DNA from: Mesostigma viride
Taxonomy: Eukaryota > Streptophyta > Mesostigmatophyceae > Mesostigmatales > Mesostigmataceae
Length of the DNA stretch: 64,000 nucleotides
Assembly: GCA_009746045.1 (NCBI GenBank)
Contig: RPFO01002334.1
Span: 46,898 to 110,897, forward strand
Direction of reading: 5' to 3'
The position numbers and the translations under genes are program-made. A model generated the notes under the pieces. The model did not search any database, was not told the origin of the DNA, and worked only from the letters and a program-made list of their open reading frames with translations. Shown piece by piece: positions 53,641 to 60,910 of this stretch. The first letter of the stretch is position 1. The number at the start of each line of letters is the position of its first letter.

Positions 53641-54015
53641 ATGGCGAAAAATTGCACGTACTTACTCTTATATAAAGAACGCCCAATTTTTCGCCACCCT
53701 GCCACCCCTTGGCGCGGGTCATAGGAGGTGTTTGTCAAGGTGTGAGAGTGATGGCGAAAAATTGCACGTACTTACTCTTATATAAAGAACGCCCAATTTT
53801 TCGCCACCCTGCCACCCCTTGGCGCGGGGTATAGGAGGTGTTTGTCAAGGTGTGAGAGTGATGGCGAAAAATTGCACGTACTTACTCTTATATAAAGAAC
53901 GCCCAATTTTTCGCCACCTTCCCCCACTGGCCGGCGCTGAGGTGGCGTGGGTTGTTGGATGTGGCGAAAAATTGCACGTACTTACTCTTAAGAAAAGACC
54001 GCCCAATTTTTCGCC
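53641..54015. repeat. Array of four hairpin repeats at the left edge of the viral block
   Basis: Each unit has 12-base arms GGCGAAAAATTG and CAATTTTTCGCC around about 29 bases with CACGTACTTACTCTTATA. Units lie at about 53,641, 53,752, 53,863 and 53,962; the first three repeat with a period of 111 bp including GGTGTTTGTCAAGGTGTGAGAG-type spacer, and the fourth has a changed loop (AAGAAAAGACCG). They could be part of a viral terminal repeat, an origin, or promoter elements (TATATAAAG within the loop). Confidence 0.85.
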
Positions 54016-54108
54016 ATGGCCTCGCAGGGTGAGGGAGCCGGCGAGGGCCGCGCGGCGGGGTTTGACCGGAACCGGATCGACGTCTACTCGGTGATGAGGC
54101 GACACTGA
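54016..54108 (+). CDS. Short ORF directly after the last hairpin
   Basis: 31 codons starting MASQGEGAGEG and ending RRH, beginning at the base after the final hairpin arm. No family recognised. It could be the start of a truncated viral or host gene or a chance frame. Confidence 0.2.
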   Translation: MASQGEGAGEGRAAGFDRNRIDVYSVMRRH

Positions 54109-54172
54109 GCGCGACGTCTTGGAGGTTGTAAAGAAATGCATGGCAGAAACAGGCTTCATTAAAATATTAAAA
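54109..54172. other. 3' flank of the primase-helicase gene
   Basis: AT-rich stretch with TTTAATATTTTAAT on the minus strand, a plausible transcript end for the minus-strand genes. Not verified. Confidence 0.3.
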
Positions 54173-54499
54173 TTACTTATCCGCTCCCTGCAGGAAAGGA
54201 GCGATTTCATCCATCGACAGGCCAGACAACGACGTGATCGAATAATCCTTCTCATCGCCCCACCACGAGGGTTTATACCTATCAAGAAACGCGTGCATAT
54301 CCGCCTTCGAAATTTCCAAGTAACCACCGCCACGGCTATTGCCCTTCGCCCCCTTGGCAGAAATTCCCAGAGTCGGGCTTAACAACCTGTTGATGAGCCC
54401 GCTACATTGCAAAAGACAAACTACCAGCCTCGCCTGCTCGCCGTTGGTATCCAAATGTTGAGCGCATGAACCAGGCCTTGTCGGCAATTTCGCTATCAA
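54173..54499 (-). pseudogene. Probable C-terminal extension of the primase-helicase in a shifted frame
   Basis: After about codon 25 this frame reads NRLLSPTLGISAKGAKG and YLEISKADMHAFLDRYKPSW, with a composition like the upstream gene. The primase frame ends with RRAGEAGSLSFAM at 54,402, overlapping it. A one-base change around 54,405-54,450 would fuse them and extend the protein by about 80 residues. It could instead be an overlapping chance frame. Confidence 0.4.
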
Positions 54500-57400
54500 T
54501 TTTATTCCCTAGTGCAATCGTCTCGTCGCGCGTCAACTTCATTGTGAGATTGGACGGATCAGCCGTCGTGATGAAGTCGATGATAGGCGTCCCTTCTAGT
54601 AGCTTGAGCGTAATGGCCAGAGACTGTGCTAGTCCAAAACGAGAATACGCCTTCAAATCAAACAAGGACTCTGACTTCTGCAGAATCAACAGATTGTCTC
54701 TGAAATGCTCCTTGGTTCCTAGTCCCGTCAACTTCGAATATTGCCGAATGCCAGCGTACGCCTTCCTCCCCATCTCCTTGTCCAGAATTTGAGGGAGCTC
54801 GTCGTCGATGAGATCATACGGAATCATGTACAACCGGTGAGCCAGTTCGTACACCGCCTTCAGACGCATTTCGTACGGTGAAAGTGGAACCGTGCCGCCG
54901 ATTCTCCCCTCTAGATCCTTGTACTCCTCCTCGCTCATAAGCACCACCTCCCTGTCCTTGTCTGGATCTTCTAGTACCGGAAGCGGAGGGGCGTCGATGT
55001 CCCCCAACTCCTCCACTGCCGACACCTCCACGCCGTAGTCCTCCGTCAGTATCTTGATGAGATTTCCCTTGTAGTGGGACCTCGACACCGCGAGATCTTG
55101 CTGGTTCCGGCAGAAGAGACGGAACTTGGGGCAATTTCTGTCATAGATACGCGACTTGTCCGCGCTCCAGTCGCAGACTACGTCGGCGTTGTCGAACAGC
55201 AGCTGGATGAGCGCAGTGTCCCCCGCGATCATGTTCTCGACGATCGTACCGTAGTCCGTTGGAGGCCTGTCAAGAAGCGAAGTCGTGTCTCGATAGAAGA
55301 TGACCATCTCTCCCTTGACTAAGTGGCGCACCCTGAAAATTTGCTGGAGGGTTGTCGTGTAGCTCGCGTAGTAGTCCCCGTTGATGAAGAGTCCCACCAT
55401 GCTGTCGAACGTGTGCTCCGTGTAGCTGACTCCAACCGTGATCGTGGGGCTGAAGATCAAAAAGTCCAAGTCAGCCCACGCAGCATTCGCGCCAACCTCC
55501 AGATCCTCCTTGCTCGTCAGACTAGTGTAGAGACGCCCGTTCTTGCGCTTGTCGATGAAGGGTTTGAGTGCCTCATACGCCATGGCGGCCTCTTTTTTGC
55601 CAGACATTGGGCAGAAAATCCTCTCTCCGGCCTCTATCCTCCTCTCACACTCAGCGACAAAGCGGTCCACGCAGACCTTTCGCCAGTTCTTCTCTGAGGT
55701 CACGTCCACCCATCGCAGAGTCCTGTTGGTAGGGCGCCTGAAGGTGTTGCAATCCACCTCCATAGTGTCCGCCGCGCGATAGGCCGCTATGAAATCGTAG
55801 ACCTTTCGAGTAACAGTAGCGTCTAGCGCGATCACGACCTTGGACGTTTCGATGAGCCTGACGAATTTTCTCAACACCTCGCGACGGTTCTCCACGTAGC
55901 GCTGTGAAAGGGCAGTGAGGGTGTTGTAAATTTCGTCCAGGATGAGGAGGTCGAACGGTTGGTCCGTGAGGCGCAAGATGCTGTTCAGGACTATCAACAC
56001 CCTGTCGTCAGAAATCATCCCCTTTGAGCCGCTGAGATAGTGACGAAAATTTGGGTCACTGTACAGGAGATGGAACGCGTTGCCTTCCCATACAATTGTC
56101 CTCCCACCCTCGCCCAGAGACTTGTAGTTGCGATCCTCCTCCTTTGATAGGCTAATGTTGGCAACGATGCAGCACACGCGAATACCTGGATCCCTCCTCA
56201 CCGCCTCGTTGACGAGTTCACGAATCCTCTCAGATTTACCTGTCCCGCAGTTGGACTGGACGAGGAAGGTGCTCTTATGCGGTCCCCCAAATAGCGCATC
56301 CCAGCTGAATGGCTTGATTTTTTCGGACGAATACGTGTGAGTGAACGGCACTTGGTCAGATCCCGGTTGCTGCATCACGGGAGGTGCGATCTCGATCTTG
56401 CGAGCGTCTGGCGATTTCCTGTAGCAGTCATAAAAAACTTGTCCTGACGGGTATTGGAGCGTGAATGGGCCGTTCTTCTCGTGCACCTTGTTGCATATGA
56501 GGCAGATGTGATCGTCGCATTGCTGGTACTTCACCCTCACGAGCTTGACGTCTGGAGACAACTCAATGTAGCCGCACTCGAGATAGTCACACTCCGGAGC
56601 CACCTTCTCCATCGCCGCGAGAGATGCAGAAACGTCAATGTCCTTGCCCGCCGCCTTCACCGTGCACTCGCGACGTCCGCGAACCCCTCTCCTCTTCAAC
56701 GATGCCGCCCAGTCCGGGGGCGCACTCACCAATACCCCGCCCGAGACGTCGTCCGGCGAGTAGATGTTGATGAGATGGTCGAGGAAGTCACTAGACGAGC
56801 CTTCACATGTGCGCAGAATTCCCAGAGGGTCAGTGTCCCCGAATTTGTGCATCCCGACGCATCGGAAAAGACTGTCTCTCCTGTAGACTGCTTCGTCTAT
56901 CACCGTGTCCATTTCACCGAAATAGTCAGCTGGGTGGCGGCAGATCTCGTCGAATTGCTCTTGACCGTTCACTTTGAACTTCAGCAGCTCGTGCGCGTCC
57001 TCGTGAACGGGAGATGACAGGTCGAAAGAAGCGCGCTTGATGAAATCGGTGAGGCCGCTGTACCAAAACACTCTCGCGTCCAGGTCGGCAAGAACGAGAC
57101 CGCGCACGACGATGTGGAAAGACGACTTGAACAAATCCTTCTTCATGCGAGACGCCGTGCTGACCTCGTAGCGAAAGTCCTTGGTTGCGATGTTCAGGAC
57201 GACGCGGCAGTACTCGTCGTGAACACGGCGAAAGTGTCCCGGGTAATCGATGTTCGCCAGACGCTCGTCATCTGGGTCGACCTTGTCGTCAATGTCGACG
57301 TACGCCCACGACGGGTCGTCGGGTTGTATGACTTCGTCGAGCGTGCGGCGAACGGGATGAGCAGCACACTCCGCATAGATCCGCGAAAAGTCTGCGAGGT

Positions 57401-57659
57401 TGCCATAATGCGCGTACTCGTTGGCGTCCTTCGTGTTGATGCCACGCGCGCAAATGAAGCGATGGCCGAGAGACACCCCAGCCTCTTTTGTGGGAGCCTT
57501 CTTGTAGCGCCATTGCGTGACGACCTTGTTCATGGTCTCATGGGTGGCCTCGGGTGGTGGGTGGAGTAGAGCCAGCCACGGAATGTCAACGTCCTTTATA
57601 CTCCCACGGTGCTTTCTAGAAGGTTCGACTGTGACGACACGACTCGGTTCAGACGACAT
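54402..57659 (-). CDS. Archaeo-eukaryotic primase fused to SF2 origin-binding-type helicase
   Basis: 1,085 codons. The N-terminal half is an AEP-type primase: metal-binding D-x-D in WAYVDID (residues 118-124), S-x-H in SSFHIVV (about 180-182), and a third-motif region AVYRRDSLFRCVGMHK (257-272). A Cys-rich stretch follows (CDDHICLICNKVH, 381-393). The C-terminal half is an SF2 helicase resembling herpesvirus-type origin-binding proteins: Walker A SNCGTGKS (469-476), DEIY box (575-578), SPTITVGVS (738-745) and arginine-finger motif QQIFRVR (772-778). It would prime and unwind viral DNA. The ATG at 57,659 follows an AT-rich TAATATACTATC element. PYEMR at 928-932 recurs in the coiled-coil protein. 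No polymerase B gene is seen in the window. Confidence 0.8.
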   Translation of the reverse strand: MSSEPSRVVTVEPSRKHRGSIKDVDIPWLALLHPPPEATHETMNKVVTQWRYKKAPTKEAGVSLGHRFICARGINTKDANEYAHYGNLADFSRIYAECAAHPVRRTLDEVIQPDDPSWAYVDIDDKVDPDDERLANIDYPGHFRRVHDEYCRVVLNIATKDFRYEVSTASRMKKDLFKSSFHIVVRGLVLADLDARVFWYSGLTDFIKRASFDLSSPVHEDAHELLKFKVNGQEQFDEICRHPADYFGEMDTVIDEAVYRRDSLFRCVGMHKFGDTDPLGILRTCEGSSSDFLDHLINIYSPDDVSGGVLVSAPPDWAASLKRRGVRGRRECTVKAAGKDIDVSASLAAMEKVAPECDYLECGYIELSPDVKLVRVKYQQCDDHICLICNKVHEKNGPFTLQYPSGQVFYDCYRKSPDARKIEIAPPVMQQPGSDQVPFTHTYSSEKIKPFSWDALFGGPHKSTFLVQSNCGTGKSERIRELVNEAVRRDPGIRVCCIVANISLSKEEDRNYKSLGEGGRTIVWEGNAFHLLYSDPNFRHYLSGSKGMISDDRVLIVLNSILRLTDQPFDLLILDEIYNTLTALSQRYVENRREVLRKFVRLIETSKVVIALDATVTRKVYDFIAAYRAADTMEVDCNTFRRPTNRTLRWVDVTSEKNWRKVCVDRFVAECERRIEAGERIFCPMSGKKEAAMAYEALKPFIDKRKNGRLYTSLTSKEDLEVGANAAWADLDFLIFSPTITVGVSYTEHTFDSMVGLFINGDYYASYTTTLQQIFRVRHLVKGEMVIFYRDTTSLLDRPPTDYGTIVENMIAGDTALIQLLFDNADVVCDWSADKSRIYDRNCPKFRLFCRNQQDLAVSRSHYKGNLIKILTEDYGVEVSAVEELGDIDAPPLPVLEDPDKDREVVLMSEEEYKDLEGRIGGTVPLSPYEMRLKAVYELAHRLYMIPYDLIDDELPQILDKEMGRKAYAGIRQYSKLTGLGTKEHFRDNLLILQKSESLFDLKAYSRFGLAQSLAITLKLLEGTPIIDFITTADPSNLTMKLTRDETIALGNKIDSEIADKAWFMRSTFGYQRRAGEAGSLSFAM

Positions 57660-57830
57660 GATAGTATATTACTTGTTTAGAAAAAAAAAAATTCAGATTA
57701 TAAAATGCCAAACCCTCGAACCTCGACCCTCGAGAAAAATGTTCCCATGGAACTTTTATATTCCCTGTATAATGCATGCAGTTTAGAATACCCTTTTCGA
57801 CATTCATGAAAATTTCCCACGGGAAACTAT
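57660..57830. promoter_or_regulatory. Upstream region of the primase-helicase gene
   Basis: On the minus strand TTCTAAACAAGTAATATACTATC runs directly into the ATG (57,682 to 57,660). The core ATATACTAT recurs before the AT-hook gene at about 59,440. Likely a viral early or late promoter box; by sequence only. Confidence 0.4.
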
Positions 57831-59093
57831 CTACTTTTTCCTCGGCCTCAGCCGACGTCCGCCAGTCTCGCCACCCTGCCTCTCGTAAACGGCTCCTGTC
57901 AGTACGTCATGGCCCATCATGTCGCCAGCCCATTTACGTTTCTTAAATGAAGCGCCCTTCAGGAAACGAGTGATGTATGCTTGTCGCGTGGCGTCGATGC
58001 CTCCGTAAATCCGGTTGTAACGGGCGCTGTAGAGCTCGTGTTTGATCGGAATGCCAGGCTCTGATTCGAAAAGGAATTTCTGTCCAGCCTTAGCACGGGC
58101 ATCTAACGCTTTGATGAGCTTTCCGTACTTCTTCGGGATGACGACGTCATAAACTGGCATGCTGTGCTGCGTTTTGAAATTCTGGATGTAGAATCTCCTC
58201 TCGCTCGGGATGTAGCCGTTCTCGTGCGGTCCTAGCTCAGCGACCGAGTCGACGATGCGCATCTGGTCGTGATTGTAACGCGTCGGTGGTAGATCTTCAC
58301 CCGAGAGATAGATCAAGCCCATGAGCGCGGCGTCGGACGTGGGATCGGCTTCGTACTCTGCTTTGGCGATCTTCTGGAGCTGTTCGTACGTGTACCTCAG
58401 CGGCTTGTTCTCGGCACGGTCAAACCGTCTGTCCAGGTCACCAACCTTCAGCTCCCTGACGCGAGCAGTGTACGCGTCCGTAACGTGACTTGGGAGCCTC
58501 TTCTCGGGCGGCATCATTCGGTTCACGCCGTTGATGACCCCGAGGAGCTGCTTCTCATTCTCCCTCCAGGCGTCGTCCTTCGAGTGCTGGGTCTTGCGCT
58601 TGGGTTCTGATGTCTCGTGCACCACGCGAAGAACACGAGCTGTGTCGGCAAGGCAATCAACGGACTCGTACTGCGAGCACCCCAGTTTGTCGAGCAGGAC
58701 CCGCATCCTGCCAATGTATCCCAAAGCGGTCTTGCGAGTCGCCCCGCGCTCCTTCGATGGCCTGCCACGCTCGTGCTGCTCTGGTCGCGCTTCCGCTGCG
58801 GCGACGGCCTCGTCGAAGGTCCAGTACCGCCCTCCTCCAGCTCGCGCAGGCGATTCCTCGTGGTGCGGTGGCTCCGGCGAGGGTGGAGAGGTCGCCTGCA
58901 AGCCGATTTTTTCCGCACACTCGGGGTTATTTGCGATCCATCGATCACTGGGATTCCAGACGCCCTTCTTGACCTTGCTTTTCGCCGAGATGCAGTTCGT
59001 CTGGTCGCGGGCGATTGCTCGCCTCTTCGCCTGGGCCCGTCGCCATTGCTCGCGACGCTCCTCTACGGTCACCGTCATCTGATGACTGAACAT
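57831..59093 (-). CDS. Tyrosine recombinase (integrase)
   Basis: 420 codons. A basic N-terminal arm (RREQWRRAQAKRRAIAR), a SAM-like core-binding region (about 115-200), then the catalytic domain. Recognised residues: Arg272 in LPPTRYNHDQMRI, Lys307 in IQNFKTQHS, Arg370 in DATRQAYITRF, His395 in MGHDVLTGAVYER and the nucleophile Tyr403. The His expected three residues before Arg370 is Asp367. LPP.R and MGH.......Y are typical of recombinases of PLVs, virophages and large algal viruses. It would integrate the viral genome into the host. TATAAAAAG lies about 20-30 bases upstream of the ATG. It overlaps the AT-hook ORF by 149 bases. Confidence 0.8.
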   Translation of the reverse strand: MFSHQMTVTVEERREQWRRAQAKRRAIARDQTNCISAKSKVKKGVWNPSDRWIANNPECAEKIGLQATSPPSPEPPHHEESPARAGGGRYWTFDEAVAAAEARPEQHERGRPSKERGATRKTALGYIGRMRVLLDKLGCSQYESVDCLADTARVLRVVHETSEPKRKTQHSKDDAWRENEKQLLGVINGVNRMMPPEKRLPSHVTDAYTARVRELKVGDLDRRFDRAENKPLRYTYEQLQKIAKAEYEADPTSDAALMGLIYLSGEDLPPTRYNHDQMRIVDSVAELGPHENGYIPSERRFYIQNFKTQHSMPVYDVVIPKKYGKLIKALDARAKAGQKFLFESEPGIPIKHELYSARYNRIYGGIDATRQAYITRFLKGASFKKRKWAGDMMGHDVLTGAVYERQGGETGGRRLRPRKK

Positions 59094-59439
59094 GAGACAA
59101 TTTTTTGGCTCGAGGCTTTTTATACCCTACGGGGTGGATCCTTGGGCGCCCTCGAGGCCGTTTCGGTTCGTGTCGTTTTTCCGTTTTGGAGGGTGAGCGC
59201 CCACGTGGACGCCTGCGATCGCCCACCAAGGCGAGGATGGCCAATCGGATTTCGGGGCTCATGTCGTGACAGGTGGACGGAATCGTGTCGTGGTGGCCTG
59301 CTTCTTGAAGGATCCTGACGACACGTTCTAGAGTTTTCTGCCCCAGTCGAGAACCCGAACAATATCGGAGGAGTGCTTGGGTGTCCAACACGTACTCCTT
59401 CTCGGCGCCTGCGTATCGTTTGATGGACGGAATATCCAT
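58945..59439 (-). CDS. Small AT-hook protein overlapping the recombinase gene
   Basis: 164 codons starting MDIPSIKRYAGAEKEY. A helical N-terminal 70 residues (LLRYCSGSRLGQKTLERVVR) is followed by basic sequence with a canonical AT-hook KRPRGRPR (93-100) and KKPRAKK. It would bind the minor groove of AT-rich DNA. The ATG is preceded by a GATATACTATG box like that of the primase gene and lies 22 bases from the end of the ATPase gene, so it fits the compact gene spacing. The C-terminal 49 residues overlap the recombinase start in another frame. No specific family recognised. Confidence 0.6.
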   Translation of the reverse strand: MDIPSIKRYAGAEKEYVLDTQALLRYCSGSRLGQKTLERVVRILQEAGHHDTIPSTCHDMSPEIRLAILALVGDRRRPRGRSPSKTEKRHEPKRPRGRPRIHPVGYKKPRAKKLSHVQSSDDGDRRGASRAMATGPGEEASNRPRPDELHLGEKQGQEGRLESQ

Positions 59440-59461
59440 AGTATATCATGTTCAGAGAAAA

Positions 59462-60346
59462 TTATTTTATCGAGAGAAATGTATTGAAGTTTCGACGAAA
59501 CATTTTTTTCGGGTCGCGCTGGTCGAAGTCGACAGCGAAGAAGTCGTGAGGATCGTCCTTGACGGCGTGGTCCCATAGCGCGAGAAACTCGTCCGGCGCC
59601 ACAGCCCCCGCGCTCTCTTCCGCGATCTGTCGCGCGGCTCGATGGTCCTTCGTTCTGAACAGCGCAAGAAACGATATATTCGCTCGCACTGCTCGTGGTA
59701 CGCCACCGCTTGTGTACGCCTGTGTCAGGAAAATCATGCTCGTGAGGAAGTGTCTGTGTTTGAACGCGAAAGCCGCAACAGCGTTTTTGCTAGAGCTCTG
59801 ATAGAGGGCACTGCCTTGCATGTCGTCTATCAGAATGAGCGACGAAGGAGGACCGTGCTCGAACCTTGTCGCAGGTTTATCCCAGTTCATTGCATCAAGG
59901 CGTAGGTACATGGAGAGGTCCATGAGTTCTGCGTTTTTTTTCCCATCCACGTATTCGCGTTTGAACGTTTCCCAGACCTTGAGATCGTCCTTGTACCTCT
60001 CGTATTCGTGGAGGTCAGACTTTATATGATCTATCATCCCATCGAATGCCAGGTTAGAGTAGACTTCCATCGTCATAGCTGGTTCCGGGAGCTCATTGTA
60101 TTTTGGCTCCGTGTGGGCACTCCCTGAAATGAGGTACAGCTTGTCGAATGAGTTTTTAGCAAAGTAAGCCTTCGCCATGTTGACTGCCGATGTAGTTTTC
60201 CCAGACCGTCGAGCTCCGCAGAAGTTTGCGATGAAATGAAGACTCGGCATATTCGGTGGAGCAGGACGCTGTGGGGCGTATCGTTGCTTGATGTCTTTGT
60301 TCTCAAGTGAATGAATTCGTCGCTCTTCGATGATAGCCATTATCAT
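59462..60346 (-). CDS. A32-type (FtsK-HerA) genome-packaging ATPase
   Basis: 294 codons. Walker A GARRSGKTT (44-52), Walker B SLILIDDM (169-176), and a downstream FLTQAY sensor segment (206-211), matching packaging ATPases of PLVs, virophages and nucleocytoplasmic large DNA viruses. It would pump viral DNA into the preformed capsid. The length is usual for the family. An ATG at 60,346 is chosen; the next Met (third codon) is an equal choice. It lies between the AT-hook gene (22-base gap) and the coiled-coil gene (12-base gap), all on the minus strand. Confidence 0.85.
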   Translation of the reverse strand: MIMAIIEERRIHSLENKDIKQRYAPQRPAPPNMPSLHFIANFCGARRSGKTTSAVNMAKAYFAKNSFDKLYLISGSAHTEPKYNELPEPAMTMEVYSNLAFDGMIDHIKSDLHEYERYKDDLKVWETFKREYVDGKKNAELMDLSMYLRLDAMNWDKPATRFEHGPPSSLILIDDMQGSALYQSSSKNAVAAFAFKHRHFLTSMIFLTQAYTSGGVPRAVRANISFLALFRTKDHRAARQIAEESAGAVAPDEFLALWDHAVKDDPHDFFAVDFDQRDPKKMFRRNFNTFLSIK

Positions 60347-60358
60347 TCTGAAGACATT

Positions 60359-60886
60359 TTAATCGTCCAGACTAGCAAGGAGAGACGCGCGGATGGCGGC
60401 CATGCGCATCTCGTATGGCGTCATCGCGACAGGTGGCGGTGGTGGAGGTGGGAGCTGTCGGGTCTTGATCGGGGGTGGCGGAGAGTCCGGCTCTGTCTCC
60501 TTGGGCTTTCGACCCCGTCTTGGTTTTGGCGTGTCGGCGGGGGTTGAGGCGACGGAATCTTCAGCGAGAAGGCGTTCAATCCGCGATTTGTTGCGGGCTT
60601 CTTGCAGCTCGAGTTCGACTAGCCTTTGCCGCTGAATCTCCAATTCCTTTGCAAGGACCTTTCGTTTCGTTATCTCTGCCTCCTTTTCCTCGTTTCGTCT
60701 CTTCTCCCTCTCGGCTTTTGCGCGTTGCTGGTAAACCCTCATTTTGTCGCGAAGGGCTTTTTTCTGTTCATCATTCAGCGGTTGTCCCTTTCGAATTGTC
60801 TTGACCAGGTCAACCTGCTCTTCCCGCGTCTCGGCGAAGGTTTCGTCTTGGTAGCTCGTTGGGGTCTCTGAAGCCTCAGAGGCCAT
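60359..60886 (-). CDS. Coiled-coil protein with AT-hook-like motif and C-terminal PYEMR peptide
   Basis: 175 codons. Residues 40-110 are almost entirely charged heptads (RAKAEREKRRNEEKEAEITK), a long coiled coil. RRGRKPK (123-129) resembles an AT hook; a poly-Pro stretch follows (146-152). The end is TPYEMRMAAIRASLLASLDD. The peptide PYEMR followed by L/M-x-A also occurs at residues 928-932 of the primase-helicase. No family recognised. It shares a 24-base divergent intergenic region with the structural gene. Confidence 0.65.
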   Translation of the reverse strand: MASEASETPTSYQDETFAETREEQVDLVKTIRKGQPLNDEQKKALRDKMRVYQQRAKAEREKRRNEEKEAEITKRKVLAKELEIQRQRLVELELQEARNKSRIERLLAEDSVASTPADTPKPRRGRKPKETEPDSPPPPIKTRQLPPPPPPPVAMTPYEMRMAAIRASLLASLDD

Positions 60887-60910
60887 GTTTATATTCTAGG
60901 TAGATAATAA
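60887..60910. promoter_or_regulatory. Divergent promoter between the coiled-coil and structural genes
   Basis: Only 24 bases separate the two start codons; they contain TTTATATTCTAGG and TAGATAATAA, giving TATA-like boxes on both strands. Confidence 0.5.

Noticed and set aside
56454..57569. Plus-strand frames of 187 and 151 codons
   Set aside because: Antisense shadows of the primase-helicase gene.
58531..59318. Plus-strand frames of 183 and 233 codons
   Set aside because: Antisense to the recombinase and AT-hook genes; the minus-strand reading carries the catalytic motifs.
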